Shown here: positions 1 to 7,351 of the stretch, one piece after another
How the letters are laid out: each line of letters starts with the position of its first letter
How positions within the stretch are numbered: position 1 is the stretch's first letter
Assembly: GCF_004345645.1 (NCBI RefSeq)
Contig: NZ_SLWS01000004.1
Coordinates: 806,001-870,000 of the forward strand
Reading direction: 5' to 3'
DNA from: Actinocrispum wychmicini
GTDB lineage: Bacteria > Actinomycetota > Actinomycetes > Mycobacteriales > Pseudonocardiaceae
DNA length: 64,000 bases
Made by a program: the position numbers and the translations under genes
Notes under the pieces: generated by a model
What the model saw: the letters and a program-made list of their open reading frames with translations, nothing else
Database searches by the model: none
Told to the model about the DNA's origin: nothing

Positions 1-491
1 AAGAAGTCCCGCAGGTAGCGTTCTTCGTGGTCGTAGGGCGCCCGTGGCGTGCCCGGCTGGTAGCTGCCGCCGCGCGCGCCGGTGACCACGAACGACCGCC
101 CGGCCAGGGACATCCGGGGGAACGTGACCTGGTCGATCCACGCCTTGAGCGACGCGGGCACCGAGAAGTTGTACATCGGCGTGCCGATCAGCACGACGTC
201 CGCGGTCAGCAGGTCGGCCAGTAACGGTTCCACCACCGCCCACGCCGCCCGCTGGCCCGACGTGCGGACAACGCTCGCGTAGTCGGCGGGGTCGAAGATC
301 TGCCCGGCCAACACCGCGTCGCACAGTTCGGTCCACGCCTCGCCGATCTGCGGCACCGGGTGGACAGCCAGGTCACGGTAGACGTACCCGCTGTCGGGAC
401 GCGCCGCCCGCCACGCGGTGGCGAACCGCCCACTCAGCTCCCGGGAGAACGAGGTACGGCGGGCACTGGCATCGAGGTGAAGCAGGTTCAT
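1..491 (-). CDS. FMN-dependent NADH-azoreductase / NAD(P)H quinone oxidoreductase (C-terminus outside window)
   Basis: About 163 residues are visible, reading from ATG at 491 towards the left edge, so the last part of a roughly 200-residue flavodoxin-fold protein is missing. The start MNLLHLDAS and the later PMYNFSVPASLKAWIDQV and TGARGGSY motifs are the FMN-binding loops of the AzoR family. These are cytosolic homodimers that reduce quinones or azo dyes with NAD(P)H. The gene diverges from the TetR gene at 584, and two matching palindromes fill the gap between them. I infer repression by that TetR protein with induction by an electrophile or quinone. Family assignment is firm; the substrate is unknown. 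Confidence 0.88.
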   Translation of the reverse strand, partial: MNLLHLDASARRTSFSRELSGRFATAWRAARPDSGYVYRDLAVHPVPQIGEAWTELCDAVLAGQIFDPADYASVVRTSGQRAAWAVVEPLLADLLTADVVLIGTPMYNFSVPASLKAWIDQVTFPRMSLAGRSFVVTGARGGSYQPGTPRAPYDHEERYLRDF

Positions 492-503
492 AGCGCCTCC
501 ATT

Positions 504-565
504 AAGTGGACATGACGTCCAGTTCTGTCGACGACTGTAACCCCAAGTGGACAGCGTGTCCAGTT
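504..565. promoter_or_regulatory. Twin TetR-type operators in a divergent promoter
   Basis: Two near-identical inverted repeats are seen at 504-524 and 545-565. Both have the form AAGTGGAC-N5-GTCCAGTT. The second is the better palindrome (TGGACA-GCG-TGTCCA). Their starts lie 41 bp apart, about four helical turns, so two dimers could bind the same DNA face. They lie between the azoreductase start (491) and the TetR start (584), where local TetR repressors usually bind. Assignment to the neighbouring TetR gene is inference. Confidence 0.75.
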
Positions 566-583
566 GCTTGCTAAGCTCGGAGA

Positions 584-1174
584 GTGGCCACCCATGACCT
601 GTCAACGCCCAGCGCGAACCGGGAACGCGCCGACGCCGCCCGTAACCGCCTGAAAGTGCTGGCCGCGGCAGAGACATTGTTCGCCGAACGCGGCGCGAGC
701 ACAGTCACCATGGACGACATAGCCAAAGCCGCCGGCGTCGGCCGCGGCACCCTCTACCGCCGCTACCCAGACCGCGCCGCGATCGCCCTCGCCCTCCTCG
801 ACGAACACGAACGCCGCCTACAGGAACAACTCCTGTCCGGCCCCCCACCCTTGGGCCCCGGCACGTCCCCAGCCGAACGCCTGGCCGCGTTCTACGCCGC
901 GATGGTGGAACTACTGGCCCGACACGTACACCTCGCCCTGGGCGCCGAGGTCGGCCGGTCCCGATTCAGCGCGGGCGCCTACGGCTTCTGGCGAGCCCAC
1001 ATCCTCACCCTGATCCGCGACGCCGGCCACAAAGACCCAGACCCCCTCGCCGACATCCTGCTCGCCCCCCTCGCCCCCGAAGTCTTCCAACACCAGACCC
1101 AAGAACTGGGCCTGGACAAGGAAAGGATCACCACAGCACTCGCCGACCTGGCTCACCGCGTCCTGGGACAGTGA
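584..1174 (+). CDS. TetR/AcrR family transcriptional regulator
   Basis: 196 residues from GTG at 584, with a weak purine-rich Shine-Dalgarno (CGGAGAG) before it. Residues about 20-70 hold the TetR helix-turn-helix: AAAETLFAERGASTVTMDDIAKAAGVGRGTLYRRYPDR in outline, ending in the usual Y-R-R/H-Y/F-P recognition helix. The C-terminal half is the variable ligand-binding domain. The gene is divergent from the azoreductase and shares its twin operators. It probably represses both itself and the azoreductase. No co-directional partner follows within 500 bp. Confidence 0.9.
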   Translation: MATHDLSTPSANRERADAARNRLKVLAAAETLFAERGASTVTMDDIAKAAGVGRGTLYRRYPDRAAIALALLDEHERRLQEQLLSGPPPLGPGTSPAERLAAFYAAMVELLARHVHLALGAEVGRSRFSAGAYGFWRAHILTLIRDAGHKDPDPLADILLAPLAPEVFQHQTQELGLDKERITTALADLAHRVLGQ

Positions 1175-1335
1175 GTCACCACGCCAAGCCCCCTGGCTGA
1201 CCCAACACCGAGGCGATGGTCGGCAGCGACCCGCCCTGGCGCAGGGGTGCTTTGCAGGCGCGTCCCAACAATAGGCGCGTGCCCGCGCAACACACCTGTG
1301 CCTCGTTCTGTCTCCCGGCCGACCTGGGCGCAGCC

Positions 1336-1408
1336 CAACCACAGGTGTCAAGAGGCTGAAAGCGCGAGCAACCCCGAGCGGGAGCCGGCCTCTTGACGCC
1401 TGTGGTTG
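1336..1408. repeat. Large inverted repeat (21-bp arms, 31-nt loop)
   Basis: Arms 1336-1356 and 1388-1408 are complementary over 21 bp with one G-T wobble (CAACCACAGG on the left, CCTGTGGTTG on the right). No T-run follows either arm, so it is not a textbook intrinsic terminator. It could end transcripts from the TetR gene, or be a very small inverted-repeat element. I see no second copy in the window. Confidence 0.6.
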
Positions 1409-1559
1409 CCTTTGGCAGGTCGGGCGGGAGGCAGGACGCAGTCAGTTCCCCTGTCTCCTGGTCGATCTGCCGCGCGGCGAGCGCTTCTTTTGAACAACGC
1501 AGCCCGGGTCAAGGATCCTTGACAAACGGACCGCAGTCCATAAACCGAGGCGAAGCCTC

Positions 1560-1695
1560 GGAGTCCTTGTTCGGTGGCGGCGAGCCGCAGGGGGAGCAGG
1601 CTGAGGCGTGGCGGGCCGCGCCCGCCACGTTCGATCGCTTCGACGTCGCCGACAAGCTCCTGTTCAGCGTGCCGATGTGGAACGGGGGCGCGCTT
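1560..1695 (+). pseudogene. Remnant of a second azoreductase-like gene
   Basis: In the frame that ends at 1719 the peptide FDRFDVADKLLFSVPMWN is read. It matches the conserved FMN-binding segment of FMN-dependent NADH-azoreductases (typically ADKLLFAVPMWNFGIP). The following residues (GGALSRPARPV, then stop) are unrelated, so the core is cut just after PMWN, and upstream residues only weakly resemble the family. No start codon with a ribosome site is seen. It abuts the 3-prime end of the dioxygenase gene, suggesting deletion or rearrangement here. An intact relative lies at 1-491. Confidence 0.6.
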
Positions 1696-1696
1696 T

Positions 1697-2740
1697 CTAG
1701 ACCTGCTCGCCCAGTTTGAAACCCTCCTGTTTGGACGTGTACGAGAAGCCGTCGGCGCCGATCGTCACGTCCGCCTCGCGGGCGTCCGAGCGCTCGATGA
1801 GTGGTTGGGCCTTGCCGTCCAGGTCCAGGACCGGGGAGGCGTCGGAGTACCAGCTTGGCACCACCGGGTTTCCCCACCAGTCGCGGCGTTGGTTGTCGTG
1901 CACGTCCCAGGTGATCACCGGGTTGTCCGGGTCGCCGGTGTAGTAGTCGTGGGTGTACAGCTCGATCCGGTGCCCGTCGGGGTCACGCACGTAGAGGTAG
2001 AACGCGTTCGACACGCCGTGGCGGCCGGGTCCGCGTTCGATCATGTCCGACTTGCGCAGCGCGCCGAGGTGGTCGCAGACGTGCAGGATCTGGTGGCGTT
2101 CCTGGCTGGCGAAGGCGATGTGGTGCAGGCGCGGTCCGTCGCCGCCGGTCAGTGCGACGTCGTGCACCGTCGGTTTGCGGAACATCCAGGCGGCGTAGAC
2201 CGTGCCCTCGTCGTCCTGGATGTCCTCGGACACTCGGAAACCGAGCCCTTCGTAGTACGACCGGGCGGCGGGGACGTCCGGGGTCACCACGTTGAAATGG
2301 TCCAAACGGGACAGTGCGCCGGCGCCGTGCTGGTCGTACCGTTGGGTGAAGCGTTCGACGTGTTCGGCGTCGTGGAAGAACTCCACCGGGAAGCCCAGTG
2401 GGTCCTCGATCCGCACCGCCTCGCCGATGCCTCGGGTCGCGCCCGCCGGCCGGCGTTCCACCCGGACGCCGAGCCCGGTGTAGTAGGCAACAGCAAGGTC
2501 AAGGTCGGCCGGGGTCCGCACACGGTAGGCGAGGACGGCCAGCGCGGCGGTGTCGCCCTTGCGCAGAATCAAAGAGTGATGCAGGTACTCCTCGAACGCG
2601 CGCAGATAGATCGCCTCATCGTCCTCATAGGTCACGACAAGACCGAGGATGTCGACGTAGAACGTCCGGGAGGCCTCAAGATCCGTGACGACGAGTTCGG
2701 CGTAGGCGCAGCGGATCACGTCCGGCGGCGTTGCGGTCAT
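1697..2740 (-). CDS. hpaD: 3,4-dihydroxyphenylacetate (homoprotocatechuate) 2,3-dioxygenase
   Basis: 347 residues from ATG at 2740, overlapping the stop of the upstream aldehyde dehydrogenase gene by ATGA. It is a type I extradiol dioxygenase with two vicinal-oxygen-chelate modules (about residues 10-135 and 145-265). The expected metal ligands are visible: His148 (RLDHFNVV), His206/207 (RLHHIAF) and Glu260 (HRIELYTHDYY). The enzyme opens the catechol ring of homoprotocatechuate to 5-carboxymethyl-2-hydroxymuconate semialdehyde using Fe(II) or Mn(II). The next gene upstream, HpaE, oxidises that product, supporting the substrate call. It is the last gene of the operon. Confidence 0.92.
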   Translation of the reverse strand: MTATPPDVIRCAYAELVVTDLEASRTFYVDILGLVVTYEDDEAIYLRAFEEYLHHSLILRKGDTAALAVLAYRVRTPADLDLAVAYYTGLGVRVERRPAGATRGIGEAVRIEDPLGFPVEFFHDAEHVERFTQRYDQHGAGALSRLDHFNVVTPDVPAARSYYEGLGFRVSEDIQDDEGTVYAAWMFRKPTVHDVALTGGDGPRLHHIAFASQERHQILHVCDHLGALRKSDMIERGPGRHGVSNAFYLYVRDPDGHRIELYTHDYYTGDPDNPVITWDVHDNQRRDWWGNPVVPSWYSDASPVLDLDGKAQPLIERSDAREADVTIGADGFSYTSKQEGFKLGEQV

Positions 2741-4245
2741 GACTGTCCTTCCTGGACGATCCCGAACCGTGGGGTGTGCACGGCGCCGAGCGTGATGTGG
2801 ATCGCCTGCTGGTGGGTGTAGAAGTCGATCGAGCGGTAGCCGCCCTCGTGGCCGAGACCGGACGCCTTGATCCCGCCGAACGGGGTGCGCAGGTCACGGA
2901 CGTTGTGCGAGTTCAGCCAGACCATGCCCGCCTCCACCGACTGCGCGAACGTGTGCGCTCGGGTCAGGTTCGATGTCCAAAGATACGCGGCGAGGCCGTA
3001 CTTGACACCGTTGGCGAGGGCCAGCGCCTCGTCCTCGGTGTCGAACGGGGTGATCGCGACCACCGGGCCGAAGATCTCCTCCTGGAAGATCCGGGCGTCC
3101 GGCGCGACATCCGCGAACACCGTGGGCGCAACGTAGTTCCCGGTGTCCAAACCGGACGGACGGCCGCCGCCGGCGAGCAGCCGCCCCTCGGTCTTGCCGA
3201 GTTCGACGTACCGCATCACCTTGTCGTAGTGCTCCGGGTGGACGAGCGCGCCTACCTCGGTCGCCGGGTCGTGCGGGTCGCCGACGACGATGTTCCGCGC
3301 CCGTTCGGCGTAACGGGAGCAGAACTCGTCATACACCGAGCGCTCGACGAGGATCCGGCTGCCCGCGGTGCAGCGTTCGCCGTTCAACGAGAACACCCCG
3401 AACAGCGTCGAGTCGATGGCGGCGTCGAGATCCGCGTCCGCGAACACGATCGCCGGCGACTTGCCGCCCAGCTCCATCGACATGCCCTTGAGCGCGGTGG
3501 CGCAGTTGCGGTAGATCGTCCGTCCGGTGGTGCTCTCGCCGGTGAACGAGATCAGCGGCACGTCCGGGTGCCGGACCAACGCGTCGCCCGCTTCCTCGCC
3601 GAAACCGTTGACGAGGTTGAACACCCCGTCCGGCAGCCCGGCGTCCCGGAAGATCCCGGCCCACAGGCTCGCCGAGAGCGGCGTGAACTCGGCCGGCTTA
3701 AGCACGACCGTGCAGCCGGAGGCGAGTGCCGGCGCGAGCTTCCAGCTCTCCAGCATGAACGGCGTGTTCCACGGCGTGATCAGCCCGGCCACGCCGATCG
3801 GCCTGCGGTGCACGTAGTTCATCTGCCGGCCGGGCACGCGGTACGTGTCATCGGCCTGGGCCACGATGAGATCCGCGAAGAACCGGAAGTTCTCGGCGGC
3901 GCGCTGCGCCTGGCCGAGCGCCTGGGTGATCGGCAGCCCGGTGTCGAACGTCTCCAGCTCGGCCAGCCTGCTGTCCTGGGCCGCCACGGCGTCCGCGATC
4001 CGGTTCAGCACCCGGGCGCGTTCCCGGGGGAGCATGCTGGGCCACGGGCCGTCCGCGAACGCCTTGCGGGCGGCGGCGACCGCGAGGTCGACGTCCTCGG
4101 CCTGGCCCGCGGCGGCCGTCACGTAGGTCTGGTTCGTCACCGGGTCGAGCACGTCGAAAGTCTTGCCCGACACGCTGTCGACCAGTTCGCCGCCGATGTA
4201 GTGCTGGATCTTGCCGGGCAGATCCTCGGGGATGTGGTGCTTCAC
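2737..4245 (-). CDS. hpaE: 5-carboxymethyl-2-hydroxymuconic-semialdehyde dehydrogenase
   Basis: 502 residues from GTG at 4245, chosen because it gives a GTGA overlap with the aldolase stop. The reading frame runs on upstream, but that part is antisense-like shadow. It is an NAD-dependent aldehyde dehydrogenase with general base Glu258 (MELGGKSP) and nucleophile Cys292 (NGERCTAG). Its ring-cleavage neighbour HpaD identifies the substrate: it converts the semialdehyde to 5-carboxymethyl-2-hydroxymuconate. Length and motifs are normal for HpaE. Tight overlaps on both sides indicate translational coupling. Confidence 0.9.
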   Translation of the reverse strand: MKHHIPEDLPGKIQHYIGGELVDSVSGKTFDVLDPVTNQTYVTAAAGQAEDVDLAVAAARKAFADGPWPSMLPRERARVLNRIADAVAAQDSRLAELETFDTGLPITQALGQAQRAAENFRFFADLIVAQADDTYRVPGRQMNYVHRRPIGVAGLITPWNTPFMLESWKLAPALASGCTVVLKPAEFTPLSASLWAGIFRDAGLPDGVFNLVNGFGEEAGDALVRHPDVPLISFTGESTTGRTIYRNCATALKGMSMELGGKSPAIVFADADLDAAIDSTLFGVFSLNGERCTAGSRILVERSVYDEFCSRYAERARNIVVGDPHDPATEVGALVHPEHYDKVMRYVELGKTEGRLLAGGGRPSGLDTGNYVAPTVFADVAPDARIFQEEIFGPVVAITPFDTEDEALALANGVKYGLAAYLWTSNLTRAHTFAQSVEAGMVWLNSHNVRDLRTPFGGIKASGLGHEGGYRSIDFYTHQQAIHITLGAVHTPRFGIVQEGQS

Positions 4246-5186
4246 TTTCCCTCCAGGGCGAAGCCGTCGACCGGGCTGAGGTAGGTCCCGCCCTGCGCCA
4301 TCAGTTCCTTGATCCGCGCGCGCCCCGCGTCGGTGGGGGTGATCAGCGGCGGCCGGACGTACCCGGACCCGATCAGCCCGCGCTGTTCGAGCACCCACTT
4401 GCCGGGTGCCGGGTTCGTCTCGACGAACAACAGGTCCACCAACGGGTGCAGGCCGTAGTGGATCTCGCGGGCGCGTTGGAGATCGCCGACTTGCCACGCG
4501 TCGTACATCTGCGCGCACGCGGTGGGCGCGATGTTGGCGGTCGCGCTGACGAACCCGGCGCCGCCGAGAGCCAGCAGCGGCAGACAGAGCAGCTCGATCC
4601 CGGACCACACCAGCAACTCCGGCCCGCACAGGTGCAGGACCCGGGAGAAGTGCTCGAAGTCCTTTGTGGTCTCTTTGACGCCGACGAAGTTGTCCAGCTC
4701 GCGGAACAACCGGGCCACGGTCTCCGGGGCGATGTCCACCGCGGTCCGGCTCGGCACGTTGTACGCGACGATCGGCAGGTCCGGGAACTCCCGCGCGACC
4801 GTGCGATACCAGACGTACAGCGCTTCCTGGGTGGGCCGCGCGTAGTACGGCGTGATCACCAGGACGGCGTCGGCACCGGCATCCTGTGCGGCGGCGGTGA
4901 GTTCGAGCGTCTCGTCGAGTTTCGCCGATCCGGAGCCGGGAACGAAGGGGACACGGTCGCCGACGGCGGCGGCGACCGTGCGGATCGCTTCGGCGCGTTC
5001 GGCGATCGTCTGCGCGCCGGGTTCGCCGGTGGAGCCGCCGATGGAGATGCCGTGCGAGCCCGCCGCGAGCTGCCACCGGACCAGGTTCGCCAAGCCGTCG
5101 TGGTCGACGTCGCCGTCGGCCGTGAACGGCGTCATCAGCGGCGCGATCGAGCCCCTGATCGACTGGGGGTCTGCGCGGAAACGCAT
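4242..5186 (-). CDS. DapA-family (class I) pyruvate aldolase, probable HPA-pathway aldolase
   Basis: 314 residues from ATG at 5186, preceded by a strong AGGAGG. It belongs to the dihydrodipicolinate synthase / N-acetylneuraminate lyase family. Catalytic Tyr142 (YNVPSRT), Schiff-base Lys171 (GVKETTKDF) and the GSTGE substrate loop near residue 51 are all present. Its place between HpaE and the regulator suggests that it performs the last, retro-aldol step of HPA breakdown, releasing pyruvate and succinic semialdehyde. In enteric bacteria the metal-dependent HpaI does this job. That role is inferred from context; another 2-oxo acid lyase activity is possible. Confidence 0.82.
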   Translation of the reverse strand: MRFRADPQSIRGSIAPLMTPFTADGDVDHDGLANLVRWQLAAGSHGISIGGSTGEPGAQTIAERAEAIRTVAAAVGDRVPFVPGSGSAKLDETLELTAAAQDAGADAVLVITPYYARPTQEALYVWYRTVAREFPDLPIVAYNVPSRTAVDIAPETVARLFRELDNFVGVKETTKDFEHFSRVLHLCGPELLVWSGIELLCLPLLALGGAGFVSATANIAPTACAQMYDAWQVGDLQRAREIHYGLHPLVDLLFVETNPAPGKWVLEQRGLIGSGYVRPPLITPTDAGRARIKELMAQGGTYLSPVDGFALEGK

Positions 5187-5197
5187 GGATTTTCCTC

Positions 5198-5869
5198 CTA
5201 GGGGTGGCGTTCGGCCTGATACGCCAGGAACGCGTTCAGGGTCGCCAGTCGGTGCTCGCGCACGGCCAGTTCGATCTCGTGCGCGGGTGCCCCGCGTTCG
5301 AGCAGGTCGAGGATGTTCTCGTGTTCGGCCACGGATTCGTGCGCGCGGCCGGGGACGAAGCTGAAGGTCGACATGCGTAGCCCGCTCAACCTGTTCCAGC
5401 CCCGCGTGACCAGGTCCAGAACCTGCGGATTGGGGCAGGGAGCGAACAGCACGGCGTGGAACTCGCGGTTGAGCGCGGTGAACCGGGCCGGTTCGAAATG
5501 GTGCAGACAGTCCGCCAGTTCGGCGTTGAGCCGCCGTGCTGTCTGCAGAACCTCCGGCGGTGACACGTCGGCGGCGAGCGCGGCGGCGTATCCCTCAACG
5601 AGGGCGAGGGTTTGCATCGTGTTCTGGTAGTCGGTCTCGTCGACCATCGCGACCTGCGCGCCGATGTTGCGTTCGAAGGTGACCAGACCCTCCGCCTCCA
5701 GCAGCCGGATCGCCTCACGCACCGGCACCACGCTGACCCCGAGCTCCTGGGCGATCTGGCCGAGCACCAGCCGGAAGCCGGGGGAGAAGGTGCCGTCCGC
5801 GATCCGTTCCTTGATCCACTGGTACGCGATCTGCGACTTGCTGAGCGCGCTTACGCCTTCGGTTGCCAC
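5198..5869 (-). CDS. GntR-family (FCD subgroup) regulator of the HPA operon
   Basis: 223 residues from GTG at 5869, which overlaps the last 19 bp of the fusion gene upstream. The winged helix occupies about residues 10-75 (PVREAIRLLEAEGLVT is the classic GntR recognition stretch). An all-helical FCD ligand domain follows, with acidic and His residues expected to bind metal and a carboxylate effector. Encoded in the middle of the operon, it should respond to HPA or a pathway acid. The palindrome ATCATATACGAT upstream of the operon (7318-7329) fits the usual FCD-GntR site. Confidence 0.88.
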   Translation of the reverse strand: MATEGVSALSKSQIAYQWIKERIADGTFSPGFRLVLGQIAQELGVSVVPVREAIRLLEAEGLVTFERNIGAQVAMVDETDYQNTMQTLALVEGYAAALAADVSPPEVLQTARRLNAELADCLHHFEPARFTALNREFHAVLFAPCPNPQVLDLVTRGWNRLSGLRMSTFSFVPGRAHESVAEHENILDLLERGAPAHEIELAVREHRLATLNAFLAYQAERHP

Positions 5870-7278
5870 TCGGCGTACCTCGCCTTCCAGCTGTCGTCCA
5901 TCGGGTAGAGGCCGTCGACGCGCGCGCCCGCGGCCACCTGCTCGGCGATGAACGACTCCTGCCGCTCCTGCTCGATCGCCCCGGCCACGACCTCTTCGAC
6001 CAGGTGCGGGGGGATGACCAGCAGGCCGTCGGCGTCCCCGACGATCACGTCGCCCGGCTGCACGGACGCGCCCCCACAGGCCACGGTCACGTCGACGTCC
6101 CACGGCACGTGCCTGCGGCCGAGCACCGCCGGATGCGGCCCCGCGTGGTACGTCGGGATGTCGAGCGCGGCGACCGCGGCGACATCGCGGACCCCGCCGT
6201 CGGTGACGATCCCCGCCGCCCCCCGAACCTGCGCGCGTAGCGCGAGAATGTCACCGACTGTGCCCGTGCCACGCTCGCCGCGTGCCTCCATCACCAGCAC
6301 ATCGCCGGGTTCGAGCGAGTCGAACGCACGTTTCTGGGCGTTGTATCCGCCGCCGTATTCACGGAAAAGGTCCTCGCGGTGCGGGATGTAACGCAGTGTC
6401 CGCGCCCGGCCGACGAGTTTCTGTCCGGGCTTGGTGGACGTGAGACCGTCGATGGACACGTTGTTGTAGCCGCGTTTGCGCAACTGCGCGGACAGGGTCG
6501 CCACACCGACGCTGGTGATCCGCTCCCGCAGTTCTTCGGTGAGGACAAAGGACTCCGTTGTGCCGTAAGCGTCCGCGCGCTGCTGATCGTCCACACGCGG
6601 CAGCGCGCCATACGGTCCGAAAGGGACAGTGCCGTCGACGATCGGGGTCACCAGCCGGCCGGTCGACTGCCCGGCGGTATCGACCTCCACTTCGACGACG
6701 TCCCCTGGCCGCACGACCGAAGCACCCGCGGGTGTGCCCGTGAGGATGACGTCGCCGGGTTCGAGCGTGATGAGCTGGGACAGGTCCGCGACCAGCTGCC
6801 CGAAGTCGAACAGCAGCTCCGCGGTGGTGTCCTCCTGGACGAGTTCGCCGTTCACCCAGGTCCGGATCCGCAGGTCAGCCGGGTCGACCTGGGCTGCGGG
6901 CAGCACGGACGGGCCGAGTGGCGTGAAGCCGTCGCCGCCCTTCGACCGCAGGTTGGCGCCTTTGTCGGCGTACCGCAGGTCGTAGACGCCGAAGTCGTTG
7001 GCGGCCGTGACGCCGGAGACGTACGACCAGCCCTCGGCCGGGCCGACGCGACGGGCGCGTTCGCCAATCACGAGGGCAATCTCGCCTTCGAAGCCGAGTA
7101 GTTCGGTGCCCGCCGGCCGTTCCAACGCCTCGCCGCTGGCCGCCACGGAGGTGGCGGGCTTGAGGAAATAGCTCGGGACGGCCGGTGTGCGGCCGCGTTG
7201 CGCCGCTCGGGACCGGTAGTTGAGGTGCACCGCGATGATCTTGCCGGGGCGCGCCGACAGGGGAGATGTGCTGGTCAT
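5851..7278 (-). CDS. Fumarylacetoacetate hydrolase-family / RraA-family fusion enzyme (HpaG-like)
   Basis: 475 residues from ATG at 7278, the first gene of the operon. Residues 1 to about 265 are an FAH-fold module with the metal-binding EGEIALVIG and TAANDFGVYDL segments and the ILTGTPAG loop, as in HpaG, which decarboxylates and isomerises 5-oxopent-3-ene-1,2,5-tricarboxylate. Residues about 270-475 are an RraA/HMG-aldolase module with GIVTDGGVRD, the substrate- and metal-binding motif of 4-hydroxy-4-methyl-2-oxoglutarate aldolases and oxaloacetate decarboxylases. I infer that the fusion couples two consecutive lower-pathway steps. Which module does which step cannot be read from sequence. 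Confidence 0.85.
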   Translation of the reverse strand: MTSTSPLSARPGKIIAVHLNYRSRAAQRGRTPAVPSYFLKPATSVAASGEALERPAGTELLGFEGEIALVIGERARRVGPAEGWSYVSGVTAANDFGVYDLRYADKGANLRSKGGDGFTPLGPSVLPAAQVDPADLRIRTWVNGELVQEDTTAELLFDFGQLVADLSQLITLEPGDVILTGTPAGASVVRPGDVVEVEVDTAGQSTGRLVTPIVDGTVPFGPYGALPRVDDQQRADAYGTTESFVLTEELRERITSVGVATLSAQLRKRGYNNVSIDGLTSTKPGQKLVGRARTLRYIPHREDLFREYGGGYNAQKRAFDSLEPGDVLVMEARGERGTGTVGDILALRAQVRGAAGIVTDGGVRDVAAVAALDIPTYHAGPHPAVLGRRHVPWDVDVTVACGGASVQPGDVIVGDADGLLVIPPHLVEEVVAGAIEQERQESFIAEQVAAGARVDGLYPMDDSWKARYAEWQPKA

Positions 7279-7317
7279 GGCTGCTTTCCTGCCCAGTGTT
7301 CCGCAGACGTATCCGAA

Positions 7318-7329
7318 ATCATATACGAT
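7318..7329. promoter_or_regulatory. Putative GntR operator upstream of the HPA operon
   Basis: ATCATATACGAT is a 10-of-12 palindrome lying 40 bp upstream of the fusion-gene start. It differs by one base from ATCGTATACGAT, the form typical of FCD-type GntR sites. It lies between the divided ends of the HPA operon and the aldehyde dehydrogenase gene. A close match occurs at 28864-28875. Confidence 0.55.
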
Positions 7330-7351
7330 CGTTGGCCCGGGGGAACCCCCG

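Larger units (their letters stand above)
1178..1696. other. 519-bp gap: hairpin, small palindromes and a gene remnant
   Basis: No complete gene is seen here. From left to right the gap holds about 160 bp with nothing recognisable, a 21-bp-arm hairpin (1336-1408), a perfect 14-bp palindrome TCAAGGATCCTTGA (1509-1522), a small hairpin CCGAGGC-GAA-GCCTCGG (1545-1561) and the azoreductase remnant (about 1560-1695). This reads as a degraded intergenic region between the TetR gene and the 3-prime end of the HPA operon. Confidence 0.6.

Noticed and set aside
2776..4284. Long plus-strand open frame opposite the hpaE gene, with similar long frames opposite many other genes (for example 30074-33355 and 42341-45898).
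   Set aside because: High-GC DNA keeps antisense frames open. The translations are Arg/Gly/Pro/His-rich, match no family, have no ribosome sites, and mirror well-recognised genes on the other strand.
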